From NCBI GenBank assembly GCA_016278325.1, contig JADQCB010000002.1, forward strand, positions 1 through 64,000: a DNA stretch of 64,000 bases, read 5' to 3'. Below the pieces are notes generated by a model. It saw nothing but the letters and a program-made list of their open reading frames with translations. It was not told the DNA's origin and did not search any database. Both the position numbers and the translations under genes were made by a program. The DNA comes from Actibacterium sp. (GTDB lineage Bacteria > Pseudomonadota > Alphaproteobacteria > Rhodobacterales > Rhodobacteraceae). The first letter of the stretch is position 1; every line of letters starts with the position of its first letter. Of this stretch, positions 45,690 to 55,665 are shown in pieces.

Positions 45690-46945
45690 CGCATCGCCTC
45701 CATCAGGCGCGGCTTTTCGCCCTGGTCCGTCGCGGTCGAAATCGCCTGCGCCAACCCTTCCAGCGACACGATGTTATGGCCGGCGCGGAAACAGTCCACA
45801 TGCGGCAGCATGGCGCGGATCCCGGCGGCTTTCGGGGCGAACCCGTCCCAGCGCAGCAGCGGGTTGATCCAGATCAGGCGCCGCGCCGACAGGTGAAGCC
45901 GCTCCATCTCGGCCGAGAGCTGTTCGCCATCGCCCCGGTCCAGCCCGTCGGTGATCAGCAGAATCACCGCGCCCGTTCCCAGCACGCGCCGCGACCAGTC
46001 GCGGTTGAATTCGTGCAGCGCGGCGCCGATACGGGTGCCGCCCTCCCAATCGCGGGCCTCGGTCCCGGCGGCGTCCAGCGCGGCATCCACGTCGCGCGTG
46101 GCCAGCTGACGGGTGATATTGGTCAGCCGGGTCCCGAAGGTGAAGGCATGAACCCGCGCCCAGCCCGCGCCTTGCGTGTTGGCCACGGCGTGCAGAAAAT
46201 GCAGCGCCATCCGGCTGTATTGCGACATCGACCCGGAAATGTCGCAGATCACCACCAGGTTCGGCCAGCGCAGGCGCCGGTTCTGGCGCGCGAATTCGCG
46301 GATCTCGCCGCCGCCGCGCAGCGCGTCGCGCATGGTGCGGCGCCAGTCGGGCAATCGCCCGCGGGCCTCGGCGCGGGTCCGGCGGGACCGCAAGGGGCTG
46401 ACCGGCAGCGAAAGCTGCGCCAGCATCCGCCGAGCCTGCGCCATCTCGTCATTGCTCATCTGCTCGAAATCCAGCGTCTTCAGCCGTTCCTTCGCCGACA
46501 TGGTGCGGCTGGCGTCGATCTCGATCTGCGATTCGTCCTCGTCCCCGGTTTCGGGCAGATCGGGCAGGTCACGCTCGACCCCGTCCAGCAGCGCCTCGGC
46601 AGCACGCTTCTCAGCGGCGCGGGCCTTGCGCTCTTCCTGCGCGCCGCGCACCGAGGGCAGCAGCATGCTCATCATGTGTTCCAGATAACGTGGATCGCGC
46701 CAGTAGAGGCGGAAAACCTGGGCGAAGACCGCACGCTGATCCGGGCGCGAGACGAAACAGGCGTGCAAGGTCCAGTAGAAATCGGTGCGATCGGAGAAGC
46801 CCGCCGCCTCGACCGCGCGGATGGCGTCGATCACCCGCCCGGGCCCGACCGGAAGCCCGGCCTTGCGAAGCGCGCGGGCGAAATGGACGATGTTGCGGAC
46901 CAGCTTGCCATCGTCCGGAATGTCGAGCGCGCGCGGATCAGCCAT
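45686..46945 (-). CDS. coxE: CoxE-like VWA-domain protein
   Basis: A 419-residue protein with a C-terminal von Willebrand A domain (VVICDISGSMSQYSRMALHF, MIDAS D-x-S-x-S) and a long N-terminal helical part. It pairs with a MoxR-type ATPase, as CoxE with CoxD, to install sulfide and copper or otherwise mature the Mo centre. Two possible starts exist: the ATG at 46945, which I use, and a GTG at 46951. It lies 57 bp behind coxD. Confidence 0.9.
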   Translation of the reverse strand: MADPRALDIPDDGKLVRNIVHFARALRKAGLPVGPGRVIDAIRAVEAAGFSDRTDFYWTLHACFVSRPDQRAVFAQVFRLYWRDPRYLEHMMSMLLPSVRGAQEERKARAAEKRAAEALLDGVERDLPDLPETGDEDESQIEIDASRTMSAKERLKTLDFEQMSNDEMAQARRMLAQLSLPVSPLRSRRTRAEARGRLPDWRRTMRDALRGGGEIREFARQNRRLRWPNLVVICDISGSMSQYSRMALHFLHAVANTQGAGWARVHAFTFGTRLTNITRQLATRDVDAALDAAGTEARDWEGGTRIGAALHEFNRDWSRRVLGTGAVILLITDGLDRGDGEQLSAEMERLHLSARRLIWINPLLRWDGFAPKAAGIRAMLPHVDCFRAGHNIVSLEGLAQAISTATDQGEKPRLMEAMR

Positions 46946-47002
46946 CGGCACGCATTCCGCGCCGTTCGCCTCCGGCGGGAGTATTTGGACCGAGAAGAAG
47001 CA

Positions 47003-47914
47003 TCACGGTGTCGCCGATTCCGCCCGCACCTCATCCAGCAGCCGGCGGGCCTCGGCCCCCTGGACGCGCTGGATGTCGTCCTGGTATTTCAGGATCGCGC
47101 CGATCGTGTCGGCGATGACCTCGGGCGACAGGTCGATCACGTCGAGCGCAAGCAGGCATTTCGCCCAATCGATGGTCTCGGCAACCCCGGGTTTCTTGAA
47201 CAGATCCTCGCCGCGCAGTTTCTGGACGAAACCGACGATCTGGCGGCTGAGCGTTTCGGAGGCTTCCGGGGCGCGGGCGTGCAGGATTTCAAGCTCGCGT
47301 TCGAGCGACGGGTAATTGACCCAGTGATAGAGACAACGGCGTTTGAGCGCATCATGCACCTCGCGGGTGCGGTTGGAGGTCAGGATGACGATCGGCGGCT
47401 CGGGCGCGCGGATCGTGCCGAGCTCCGGGATCGTCACCTGGAAATCCGACAGCGCCTCCAGCAGGAAGGCCTCGAACGGCTCGTCGGTGCGATCGATCTC
47501 GTCGACGAGCAGCACCGGCGGGCCGCCGGATTGCGGGCTCATCGCCTCCAGCAGCGGGCGGCGAATCAGGTAGCGTTCCGAGAACATCTCGTCGACCAGC
47601 GCATCGCGGTCGGTGCCCTCGACCGCCTCGGCGGTGCGGATGCCGACCATCTGCGCGGCGAAATTCCATTCGTAGACCGCCGAAGCGGCATCCAGCCCTT
47701 CGTAGCATTGCAGCCGGATCAGGCGGCGCCCCAGCGCCGCCGAAAGCGCCTTGGCGATCTCGGTCTTGCCGGTGCCGGCCTCGCCTTCGAGAAACAGCGG
47801 CCGGCCCAGTTTGAGCGCCAGGAAGACCACCGTCGCCAGCGCCCTGCCGCAGATGTAATCTTCCTCGGCTAGCAGGCTTTGCACCGCTGCGATATTTTCC
47901 AGATTCGTCGTCAT
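47003..47914 (-). CDS. coxD: CoxD-like MoxR-family AAA+ ATPase
   Basis: A 303-residue AAA+ ATPase: Walker A GEAGTGKTE near residue 44, Walker B VLLVDEIDR near 133, sensor 1 VILTSNRTREVHDALKRRC. MoxR proteins with VWA partners act as metal-centre chaperones; CoxD of Oligotropha is needed for the [CuSMoO2] site. It is the first gene of the minus-strand operon coxD-coxE-mocA fusion-coxG-coxS-coxL-coxM. The 134-bp gap to the divergent BKACE gene should contain its promoter; I see no clear element. Confidence 0.9.
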   Translation of the reverse strand: MTTNLENIAAVQSLLAEEDYICGRALATVVFLALKLGRPLFLEGEAGTGKTEIAKALSAALGRRLIRLQCYEGLDAASAVYEWNFAAQMVGIRTAEAVEGTDRDALVDEMFSERYLIRRPLLEAMSPQSGGPPVLLVDEIDRTDEPFEAFLLEALSDFQVTIPELGTIRAPEPPIVILTSNRTREVHDALKRRCLYHWVNYPSLERELEILHARAPEASETLSRQIVGFVQKLRGEDLFKKPGVAETIDWAKCLLALDVIDLSPEVIADTIGAILKYQDDIQRVQGAEARRLLDEVRAESATP

Positions 47915-48048
47915 TCCGCCCCCGACCCGATACGCTTGCCGTCACCATGGCCGATCCGACGCCGCAGGGAAAGGGATCGCGGCATTTGCCGTGGCGTCGG
48001 CGTAAAGGTCAGCTAGGGTCGTGCCGAAACGAGACAAGGGAGAAATCC

Positions 48049-48957
48049 ATGCCGCTGCAGATCAACGACGAGGTCTTCATCACCTGCGCGGTGACCGGAT
48101 CGGGCGCAACGCAGGATCGCAGCCCGCATGTGCCCCGCAGCCCCGCACAGATCGCCGAAAGCGCCATTGCCGCGGCGCGCGCCGGGGCGGCGGTGGTGCA
48201 TTGCCATGTACGCGACCCGCAAACCGGATCCCCCTCGCGCGACCGGGCGCTTTATCGCGAAGTGACCGAGCGTATTCGCGACAGCGAAACCGACATGGTG
48301 CTGAACCTGACCGCCGGCATGGGGGGCGATCTGGGTTTCGGCCCGCCCGAGGCGCCGTTGCCGCTGGCGGCGGGGACTGACATGATCGGCGCGCAGGCGC
48401 GGGTGGCCCACCTGGCCGAATGCCGCCCCGAGATCTGCACCCTCGATTGCGGAACGATGAATTTCGCCGAGGCCGATTACGTGATGACCAACACGCCGGG
48501 CATGTTGCGGGCGATGGGACGGCTGGTCGCCGAAATGGGCATTCGCCCCGAGATCGAAGCCTTCGACACGGGCCACCTTTGGCTTGCGAAACGGCTTGTC
48601 GAGGAGGGTGTGCTGCCCGCGCCGGCGCTGGTGCAGCTGTGCATGGGGATTCCCTGGGGGGCGCCGAACGACCTGAACACCTTTCTGGCGATGGCCGGCC
48701 AGATCCCGCCGGACTGGACATGGTCGGCCTTTTCCATCGGGCGCCACCAGATGCCCTATGTCGCGGCGGCGGTGCTGGCGGGCGGCAATGTGCGCGTCGG
48801 CCTGGAGGACAATCTCTGGCTGGCAAAGGGACAGCTGGCCGACAATGCCCAGCTGGTCCGGCGCGCCGTCGGGATCGTCGAGGGGTTGGGCGCCAGGGTG
48901 ATCGGCCCGGACGCGGTGCGCGCGCGGCTGGGGTTGACCAAGCGCCCGCCGCTGTGA
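48049..48957 (+). CDS. Beta-keto acid cleavage enzyme (BKACE, DUF849)
   Basis: A 302-residue Zn-dependent TIM-barrel protein of the BKACE family. It has the two Zn-ligand His in VVHCHVRDPQTGSP, the acetyl-CoA-type loop NLTAGMGGDLGFGPPEA and the third ligand region VRVGLEDNLWLAKG. The family condenses a beta-keto acid with acetyl-CoA to give an acetoacetyl-CoA-like product and a CoA ester, with substrates such as 3-keto-5-aminohexanoate and dehydrocarnitine. AAGGGAG precedes the ATG. It is the only enzyme between the cox cluster and the betaine genes; dehydrocarnitine would fit that setting but is unproven. Confidence 0.88.
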   Translation: MPLQINDEVFITCAVTGSGATQDRSPHVPRSPAQIAESAIAAARAGAAVVHCHVRDPQTGSPSRDRALYREVTERIRDSETDMVLNLTAGMGGDLGFGPPEAPLPLAAGTDMIGAQARVAHLAECRPEICTLDCGTMNFAEADYVMTNTPGMLRAMGRLVAEMGIRPEIEAFDTGHLWLAKRLVEEGVLPAPALVQLCMGIPWGAPNDLNTFLAMAGQIPPDWTWSAFSIGRHQMPYVAAAVLAGGNVRVGLEDNLWLAKGQLADNAQLVRRAVGIVEGLGARVIGPDAVRARLGLTKRPPL

Positions 48958-49012
48958 GCGGAGCGACCATCCGCCCGTATTGCGCCGGGCCGGATCTCGG
49001 GGTCGCGCGCGC

Positions 49013-50668
49013 CTATCTCTGCCGGGTCTCCCAATCGGGATTTATCCAGGGCCGGGCATTTTCCGGTGGCAGGCGCCGCCCGAGCAGGTGATCGGCGATC
49101 TTTTCGCCGACCATGATCGAGGGGGCGTTCAGGTTTCCGTTGGTGATACGCGGAAAAATGGAACTGTCGGCCACCCGAAGCCGTTCGACACCGATCACCG
49201 CGCCGTCGGGGTCCACCACAGCCTGCGGGTCGTCCCGCCGGCCCATCCGGCAGGTTCCGCAGGGGTGATAGGCGCTTTCCGCATGCGCGCGGATGAAATC
49301 GTCCAGTTGTGCATCCGATGTGACCGCCGGCCCGGGCAGGATCTCGTGCCGGACGAAGGGCTTGAACGCGTCCTGCGCGAAGATCTCCCGGGTCAGGCGA
49401 ATGCAGCGCCGGAAATCCTGCCAATCCTGTTCCGTGGACATGTAACTGAACCGGATGGCCGGGGCGCTTGCCGGGTCGGCGGATCTGAGCGTGACCGTGC
49501 CCCGGCTTTGCGATCGCATCGGCCCTACATGCGCCTGAAAACCGTGCCCGGCCGCCGCGGCCCTGCCATCATAACGCACCGCGAGGGGCAGGAAATGATA
49601 CTGGATATCGGGATATCGCACGCCGGCGCGCGAGCGGATGAAAGCGGCCGATTCGAACTGGTTGGAGGCGCCCGGCCCATCGCCGAACAATAGCCACCGC
49701 GCGCCGACATAGGCTTTGCCCAGAAGGTTCCAGTAGCGAAACAGCGTGATCGGCTGGCTGGCAGCCATCTGGATGTAAAGCTCCAGGTGATCCTGAAGGT
49801 TTCGGCCTACGCCCGGGCGGTTTGCCACGACCTCGATTCCGTGGTCTGCCAATGCGCGCGCGTCGCCGATACCCGAAAGCATCAGCAGCTTCGGCGAGTT
49901 GATCGCACTGGCCGCCAGGATCACCTCGCGCCGGGCATCGATGACCTCGGTCCGGCCGCGGCGCAGCACCTCGACCCCGGTCGCGCGGCCCTGGTCGATC
50001 ACGACCTTCTGCACCAGGGCGCGCACCAGGGTGCAGTTGTCGCGCTTTAGCGCCGGGCGCAGATACGCATCCGCGGCCGACCAGCGCCGGCCGCGATGCA
50101 CCGTCTGGTCCATCGCGCCGAACCCTTCCTGCCGCTCGCCGTTGTAATCCGCCGTAAGCGGGTATCCGGCCTGCCGCCCGGCTTCGACGAAAGCGCGGAA
50201 CAGCGGGTTTTCGCGCCGCCCGCGCGTCACATGAAGCGGCCCGTCGCGACCGCGCCAGGCGGGATCGCCGCCATGCCCGCCGGAGTCCCAGCTCTCCATC
50301 CGTTTGAAATAGGGCAGCACATCGGCAAAGCCCCAGCCATTGGCGCCCTGCGCGGCCCAATGGTCGAAGTCGCAGGCATGGCCGCGCACATAGACCATGC
50401 CGTTGATCGAGCTGGACCCGCCGATCACCTTGCCGCGCGGGCAGGCCAACCGCCGCCCGCCCAGATGCGGCTCGGGCTCGGTGCGATAGCCCCAGTCATA
50501 CCGCGCCATGTTCATCGGATAGGACAGCGCCCCGGGCATCCGGATGAACGGCCCGGCATCGGTGCCGCCATGTTCCACGACGATCACCGAGGCCCCGCTT
50601 TCGGCCAGGCGATAGGCCATTGCGCAGCCCGCCGACCCGGCGCCGACGATCACGAAATCCGCTTGCAT
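49013..50668 (-). CDS. betA: Choline dehydrogenase (GMC oxidoreductase)
   Basis: A 551-residue membrane-associated flavoprotein that oxidises choline to betaine aldehyde, and often on to betaine. The FAD motif [23 protein letters not shown] signature 1 in [20 protein letters not shown], signature 2 [16 protein letters not shown]-type ([20 protein letters not shown]), and the catalytic His region in [14 protein letters not shown] are visible. It is 12 bp behind betB, the last gene of betI-betB-betA. Confidence 0.94.
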   Translation of the reverse strand: MQADFVIVGAGSAGCAMAYRLAESGASVIVVEHGGTDAGPFIRMPGALSYPMNMARYDWGYRTEPEPHLGGRRLACPRGKVIGGSSSINGMVYVRGHACDFDHWAAQGANGWGFADVLPYFKRMESWDSGGHGGDPAWRGRDGPLHVTRGRRENPLFRAFVEAGRQAGYPLTADYNGERQEGFGAMDQTVHRGRRWSAADAYLRPALKRDNCTLVRALVQKVVIDQGRATGVEVLRRGRTEVIDARREVILAASAINSPKLLMLSGIGDARALADHGIEVVANRPGVGRNLQDHLELYIQMAASQPITLFRYWNLLGKAYVGARWLLFGDGPGASNQFESAAFIRSRAGVRYPDIQYHFLPLAVRYDGRAAAAGHGFQAHVGPMRSQSRGTVTLRSADPASAPAIRFSYMSTEQDWQDFRRCIRLTREIFAQDAFKPFVRHEILPGPAVTSDAQLDDFIRAHAESAYHPCGTCRMGRRDDPQAVVDPDGAVIGVERLRVADSSIFPRITNGNLNAPSIMVGEKIADHLLGRRLPPENARPWINPDWETRQR

Positions 50669-50680
50669 TCGATCGTCCTG

Positions 50681-52129
50681 TCAGAAAGGCGCGTCCACCG
50701 GGCCCATGCCCACATAGACGGTCTTGAGTTGTGAATAATGCTCGATCGCGGCCTTGCCGTTCTCGCGCCCGATCCCCGAATGCTTGACGCCGCCGAACGG
50801 GGCTTCGACCGGGGTCAGGTTGTAGCTGTTGATCCAGCAGGTTCCGGCCTCCAGCCGGGCGATCACGCGATGGCCGCGGCGCAGGTCATTGGTGAACACG
50901 CCCGCGGACAGGCCATAGGGCGTTGCATTGGCGCGGGCGATGACCTCGGCCTCGTCCTCGAAATCCAGCACCGACAGCACCGGGCCGAAGATCTCTTCGC
51001 GGGCGATGGTCATCTCGTCGGTGACCTCGGCGAACACCGTCGGCGCGAGGAAATAGCCCGGCCGGTCCAGCCGCTTGCCCCCGGTGATCAGGCGCGCGCC
51101 CTCTTCGATGCCGCTGGCGATGTAGCCCAGCACGATGTTCAACTGCGCCTCGGACACCATCGGGCCGAAGCTGACAGTCTCGTCCAGCGGATCGCCGATC
51201 TTCGCCTTTGCCAGGCGCGCGGTCAGGCGCTCCAGGAACGCGGCCTTGATGCGCTTGTGCACGAAGACCCGCGTGCCGTTGGAACAGATCTGACCGGTGG
51301 AATAGAAATTGCCCAGGATCGCGCCGCTGACGGCATCCTCCAGATCCGCGTCGTCGAAGACGATCATCGGGGACTTGCCGCCCAGTTCCAGTGTCGCGTG
51401 CTTCAGCCCCGCCGCGGCGGCGCCATAGACCTTGCGCCCGGTCGGCACCGACCCGGTGAGCGACACCTTGGCCACGCGATCATCCCCGATCAGCGCCGCC
51501 CCCACCGCGCCCGCGCCCTGGACCACGTTGAAAACGCCCGGCGGCGCCCCGGCCTCGTGCAGGATCTCGGCCAGTTTCAGGGCACAGAGCGGCGTGGTTT
51601 CGGACGGCTTGAAGACCATGGTATTGCCGCAGGCAAGGGCCGGCGCGGCCTTCCAGCAGGCGATCTGCGTGGGATAGTTCCACGCGCCGATCCCGACGCA
51701 GACCCCCAGCGGCTCGCGCTTGGTATAGACGAAATCCGCGCCAAGCTGAAGATGCTCGCCGCCCAGGCTGGCCGCGATCCCGCCGAAATATTCCAGCGCG
51801 TCGGCGCCCGAGGTCGCATCGGCCACCAGCGTTTCCTGCAACGGCTTTCCCGTATCCATGGTTTCCAGGATGCTGAGCTCGCGGTTGCGCTGACGGATGA
51901 GGTCGGCCGCGCGGCGCAGGATGCGGCCGCGTTCGGTGCCGGTCAGCGCCGCCCATGCCGGCTGTGCCGCATCGGCCGCCGCCAGCGCCGCCTCGATGAC
52001 CGCTTGCGTGGCCGAATGGACGCGCGCCACCGGCGCCCCGGTGGCCGGAAAGATCGAATCGATGGCAGCGCCCTGCCCGTCTTCCAGATAGGCACCGTTC
52101 ACGAAATGGCTGGCTGTCGGCTGGGTCAC
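50681..52129 (-). CDS. betB: Betaine aldehyde dehydrogenase
   Basis: A 482-residue NAD(P)-dependent aldehyde dehydrogenase giving glycine betaine from betaine aldehyde. It has [20 protein letters not shown], the catalytic Glu in [17 protein letters not shown] and the catalytic Cys in [16 protein letters not shown]. The start is a GTG (52129) overlapping the betI stop as GTGA; no better in-frame ATG exists. Product betaine is an osmoprotectant and carbon/nitrogen source. Confidence 0.94.
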   Translation of the reverse strand: MTQPTASHFVNGAYLEDGQGAAIDSIFPATGAPVARVHSATQAVIEAALAAADAAQPAWAALTGTERGRILRRAADLIRQRNRELSILETMDTGKPLQETLVADATSGADALEYFGGIAASLGGEHLQLGADFVYTKREPLGVCVGIGAWNYPTQIACWKAAPALACGNTMVFKPSETTPLCALKLAEILHEAGAPPGVFNVVQGAGAVGAALIGDDRVAKVSLTGSVPTGRKVYGAAAAGLKHATLELGGKSPMIVFDDADLEDAVSGAILGNFYSTGQICSNGTRVFVHKRIKAAFLERLTARLAKAKIGDPLDETVSFGPMVSEAQLNIVLGYIASGIEEGARLITGGKRLDRPGYFLAPTVFAEVTDEMTIAREEIFGPVLSVLDFEDEAEVIARANATPYGLSAGVFTNDLRRGHRVIARLEAGTCWINSYNLTPVEAPFGGVKHSGIGRENGKAAIEHYSQLKTVYVGMGPVDAPF

Positions 52130-52716
52130 GGCTGTCCGGTCTCCGTCAATTGGCGGCATGTATAGTCGCGCAGGATGTCGATGATATCGTCGCGGTCGGG
52201 GGCCTGATCCTGAAGCGCGTGGCGGATATAGAACCCGTCGATCAGCGCCGAAAGCGCCTGGGCCATCCGCGCGGCGCGGGCCGGGTCGGTCAGCTGCTTC
52301 AACTCGTGCAGGAGGTTCGAATGCAGCCGCAGCGCGTAAACGCGCAACAGCCGCCGTGCCTCGGGGGATTGCTGCGCCTGAACGTAGAAGGCAAGCCAGG
52401 CCGCCACCGTCTCGGGTTCGAAATGCCGCCGGTCCATGCTGGCGTCGAGAATCGCGTTCAGCCGCTGCATCGGCGTCTCGACGCGCGCGAGCTCTTCGCG
52501 CACAAGCGCGCCGAATGTCGACAGGATGTGCCGCATCGCCGCCAGCAGGATCCGCTCCTTGTTGCCGAAATAATGATGCGCCAAGGCGGTGGACATGCCG
52601 GCGCGGCGGGCGATCTGGCCCACGGTCACGTCCATCCCGCCGCGCGCGCCGACCTCGTGGATGGTCGCGTCGATCAATGCGCGGCGGCGCGGTTCCTCCA
52701 TTCCGATCTTGGGCAT
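52126..52716 (-). CDS. betI: Choline-responsive repressor BetI (TetR family)
   Basis: A 196-residue TetR-type repressor: [21 protein letters not shown], and a helix-turn-helix [20 protein letters not shown] with the following N-K-E, as in BetI. It should bind the palindrome at 52771-52784 and release it when choline is present, controlling betIBA on the minus strand and choXWV on the plus strand. Confidence 0.93.
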   Translation of the reverse strand: MPKIGMEEPRRRALIDATIHEVGARGGMDVTVGQIARRAGMSTALAHHYFGNKERILLAAMRHILSTFGALVREELARVETPMQRLNAILDASMDRRHFEPETVAAWLAFYVQAQQSPEARRLLRVYALRLHSNLLHELKQLTDPARAARMAQALSALIDGFYIRHALQDQAPDRDDIIDILRDYTCRQLTETGQP

Positions 52717-52770
52717 TGAAAGCCTGCGCGTTAGGGTTTCTACTTGCGGCGGTGAAGATGATCGTTTTTA

Positions 52771-52784
52771 ATTGACTAGTCAAT
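52771..52784. promoter_or_regulatory. BetI operator between betI and choX
   Basis: ATTGACTAGTCAAT is a perfect 14-bp palindrome in the 101-bp divergent gap, and fits the ATTGA...TCAAT half-sites of BetI operators. It lies 34 bp ahead of the choX ATG and 55 bp ahead of betI. Confidence 0.78.
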
Positions 52785-52817
52785 CAACAAAACGCCACCC
52801 ACAACAGGAGCCATCAC

Positions 52818-53747
52818 ATGACTTTCAAAGCGACTGCGACCGGCCTGCTTCTTGCAGCCTTCACGGGCGGCATGGCACAGGCCAATTGCACCGAAGTGCG
52901 GTTTTCCGACGTCGGCTGGACCGACATCACGGCCACCACGGCCGTGACCACGACCATTCTCGACTCCCTCGGCTACGAGACCGATGTGAAGGTGCTTGCG
53001 GTCCCCGTCACCTATGCGTCGATGGCCAAGGGCGATATCGACGTCTTCCTGGGCAACTGGATGCCGACGATGGAGGGCGACATCGCCCCCTACCGCGAGG
53101 CCGGCACCGTCGAAACGGTGCGCGCGAATCTCGAAGGCGCGAAATACACCCTGGCCACCAACGCGGTGGGCGCCGAACTGGGGATCGCCGATTTCGCCGA
53201 TATCGCGGATCATGCCGAGGCGCTGGACAGCAAGATCTACGGGATCGAGCCGGGCAATGACGGCAACCGCCTGATCCGCTCAATGATCGAAAAGGATGCG
53301 TTCGGCCTGTCGGATTTCGAGATCGTCGAAAGCTCGGAACAGGGGATGCTGGCGCAGGTCGCCTCTGCCAACCGAAGTGGCGACCCGATCGTGTTCCTCG
53401 GCTGGGAACCGCACCCGATGAACGCCAATTTCGATCTGACCTACCTGACCGGCGGCGACGACTATTTCGGGCCCAACCTGGGCGGGGCAACGGTCTATAC
53501 CAACACCCGCGCCGGATTTGTAGAGGACTGCCCCAATGTCGGCGCGCTGCTGAAGAACCTGGAATTCTCGCTGGCCATGGAAAACGAGATCATGGGCGCG
53601 ATCCTGGATGACGGCATGAAGCCGGAGGCCGCGGCCGCGGCCTGGCTGAAGGAAAATCCGGGCGTGCTGGAGGCCTGGCTCGACGGTGTCACCACGCAGG
53701 ACGGCGGCGACGCGATGGCGGCTGTCAAATCCTCTCTCGGGCTCTAG
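52818..53747 (+). CDS. choX: Choline/betaine ABC transporter substrate-binding protein
   Basis: A 309-residue OpuAC-type periplasmic protein. The signal peptide MTFKATATGLLLAAFTGGMA ends near Q-A-N, and the mature part starts C-T-E-V-R-F-S-D-VGWTDITATTAVTTTIL. It has VFLGNWMPTMEGDIAPYREA, aromatic cage residues in GWEPHPMN and D-L-T-Y-L-T-GGDDYFGPN. ACAGGAG is upstream of the ATG. The family binds choline with aromatic residues. It is followed by a terminator, then choW. Confidence 0.92.
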   Translation: MTFKATATGLLLAAFTGGMAQANCTEVRFSDVGWTDITATTAVTTTILDSLGYETDVKVLAVPVTYASMAKGDIDVFLGNWMPTMEGDIAPYREAGTVETVRANLEGAKYTLATNAVGAELGIADFADIADHAEALDSKIYGIEPGNDGNRLIRSMIEKDAFGLSDFEIVESSEQGMLAQVASANRSGDPIVFLGWEPHPMNANFDLTYLTGGDDYFGPNLGGATVYTNTRAGFVEDCPNVGALLKNLEFSLAMENEIMGAILDDGMKPEAAAAAWLKENPGVLEAWLDGVTTQDGGDAMAAVKSSLGL

Positions 53748-53755
53748 GCCCCCCC

Positions 53756-53784
53756 GGGGGGCCGCCGCGGCGACCCCCTTTTTT
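53756..53784 (+). terminator. Intrinsic terminator between choX and choW
   Basis: A GGGGG/CCCCC stem (53757-53761 with 53774-53778) continues past one C·A mismatch into a CGC/GCG stem with a CGCG loop and is followed at once by six T. Read-through should supply choW and choV at lower level than the binding protein. Confidence 0.85.
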
Positions 53785-53809
53785 CCCGGTCTTTCAACAG
53801 GGTTGACGG

Positions 53810-54646
53810 ATGAACTGGTTGACGGAGTTCAAGATCCCGGTCGGGCAGACCGCAAAGGCCATCTTCGACTGGCTGCAAAACAACGCCGCGTGGTTCTTCG
53901 ATGCGCTGGCCACGGGGCTTGAAAACCTGATCGACGGGATCTTGTGGCTGCTCCAGGGTCCGCATCCCCTCATCGTGATCGCGATATTCGCGGCCCTGAC
54001 CTGGGCCCTCCAGCGCGGCTGGAAAACCCCGCTGATGGTCGTGCTGGGCTTCCTGTTCATCGTCAACCAGGGCTATTGGGAGGCAACCACCGAAAGCCTG
54101 ACACTGGTGCTGAGCGCCTGCCTGGTATGCATGGCCGTGGGGGTTCCGGTGGGCATCGCCGCGGCGCATCGGCCCCGGCTTTACGCGGTGATGCGCCCGG
54201 TGCTCGACCTGATGCAGACGCTGCCCACCTTCGTCTACCTGATCCCGGCGATCGTGTTCTTCGGTATCGGCATGGTGCCGGGGTTGATGGCCACGGTGAT
54301 CTTCGTGATGCCGGCGCCGATCAGGCTGACCCAGCTTGGCGTCGCCTCGACCCCCAGGCCGCTGCTGGAGGCCGCCCAGGCCTTCGGCGCCACACCGTCG
54401 CAGACGCTGTGGAAGGTCGAGCTGCCCTATGCCCTGCCGCAGATCATGGCCGGGCTGAACCAGACGATCATGCTGTCGCTGTCGATGGTGGTGATCGCGG
54501 CGCTGGTCGGCGCCGACGGGCTGGGGGTGCCGGTGGTCCGGGCCCTGAACTCGGTCAACACGGCACTGGGGTTCGAAAGCGGTTTCGTGATCGTCGTCGT
54601 GGCGATCCTGCTGGACCGGATGCTGCGGCTGGAGAAGCGCAAATGA
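53810..54646 (+). CDS. choW: Choline ABC transporter permease
   Basis: A 278-residue OpuAB/ProW-type permease. After an amphipathic N-terminus (TEFKIPVGQTAKAIFDWLQN) it has about six helices, and the loop GVASTPRPLLEAAQAFGATP then V-E-L-P-Y-A-L is the EAA region. The stop overlaps the choV start by ATGA. It belongs to the choXWV uptake system for choline or betaine. Confidence 0.92.
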   Translation: MNWLTEFKIPVGQTAKAIFDWLQNNAAWFFDALATGLENLIDGILWLLQGPHPLIVIAIFAALTWALQRGWKTPLMVVLGFLFIVNQGYWEATTESLTLVLSACLVCMAVGVPVGIAAAHRPRLYAVMRPVLDLMQTLPTFVYLIPAIVFFGIGMVPGLMATVIFVMPAPIRLTQLGVASTPRPLLEAAQAFGATPSQTLWKVELPYALPQIMAGLNQTIMLSLSMVVIAALVGADGLGVPVVRALNSVNTALGFESGFVIVVVAILLDRMLRLEKRK

Positions 54647-55656
54647 GAACGATGCTCGAATTCGACCGGGTCTCGATCGTGTTCGGCGACGCCCCGGAAA
54701 CGGCGCTGCCGCTGATGGATGCGGGGCGAGAACGGCCCGATATCCAGGTCGAGACAGGCCAGGTGCTGGGCGTGCATGACTGCACCCTTGCGATCCGCGA
54801 GGGCGAGATCGTCGTGCTGATGGGCCTGTCCGGCTCGGGCAAGTCGACCTTGCTGCGCGCGGTCAACGGGCTGAACCCGGTGGTGCGCGGCGAGGTGCGG
54901 CTGCATGACGGTGGCGGGCTGATCAGCGTCACCCATGCCACCCCCGCCACCCTGCGTCGCATAAGGCAGGAACGGGTGGCGATGGTGTTCCAGCAATTCG
55001 GCCTGCTGCCCTGGCGCACGGTGCGCGAAAACGTCGGCCTCGGGCTGGAACTGCGCGGCATGAAACCGGCCGAGCGGCGTGACAAGGTCGATTTCCAGCT
55101 GGATCTGGTCGGCCTGTCGGACTGGGCCGATCGCCGCATCGGCGACCTGTCGGGCGGGATGCAACAGCGCGTCGGGCTGGCCCGTGCCTTTGCCACCGAG
55201 GCGCCGATCCTGCTGATGGACGAGCCGTTTTCGGCCCTCGATCCGCTGATCCGCAACCATCTTCAGGATGAACTGGCGGACTTGCAGCAAAAGCTGAAGA
55301 AGACCATCGTCTTCGTCAGCCACGACCTTGACGAGGCGTTCAAGCTGGGCGACCGGATCGCGATCATGGAGGGCGGGCGCATCGTGCAATGCGGCACCCC
55401 GCGCGACATCTTCTCGACCCCGCACAACGATTACGTCGCCGAGTTCGTGGCGCATATGAACCCGCTGGGGGTGCTGACTGCGCGCGACGTGATGGGCGAG
55501 CCGCTGGAACAGACCGCGGGCAGCATCGACGCCGAGGCCCCGATCGCCGAGCTGATGCGACAGGTGGTCGAAAGCCGCCAGCCGGTCGCGGTGACCGAAC
55601 AGGGCCGCGTGATCGGCGCGGTGTCCGAGCATTCGATCCTCAGCCGGCTGATGTGA
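54643..55656 (+). CDS. choV: Choline ABC transporter ATPase
   Basis: A 337-residue ATPase of the OpuAA/ProV type: Walker A GLSGSGKST, signature LSGGMQQRVG, Walker B ILLMDEPFSALD, switch His VSHDLDEA. It is shorter than ProV (about 400) and has a short C-terminal region (from about residue 280: MGEPLEQTAGSIDAEAPIAE) that looks like a single CBS-like domain rather than two. It converges with the metallo-hydrolase gene at a 9-bp gap. Confidence 0.92.
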   Translation: MRTMLEFDRVSIVFGDAPETALPLMDAGRERPDIQVETGQVLGVHDCTLAIREGEIVVLMGLSGSGKSTLLRAVNGLNPVVRGEVRLHDGGGLISVTHATPATLRRIRQERVAMVFQQFGLLPWRTVRENVGLGLELRGMKPAERRDKVDFQLDLVGLSDWADRRIGDLSGGMQQRVGLARAFATEAPILLMDEPFSALDPLIRNHLQDELADLQQKLKKTIVFVSHDLDEAFKLGDRIAIMEGGRIVQCGTPRDIFSTPHNDYVAEFVAHMNPLGVLTARDVMGEPLEQTAGSIDAEAPIAELMRQVVESRQPVAVTEQGRVIGAVSEHSILSRLM

Positions 55657-55665
55657 CGGTCCCGC

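Noticed and set aside
52771-52784. ATTGACTAGTCAAT as an FNR-type box
   Set aside because: Spacing between TTGAC and GTCAA is two bases, and the location between betI and choX fits a BetI operator far better.
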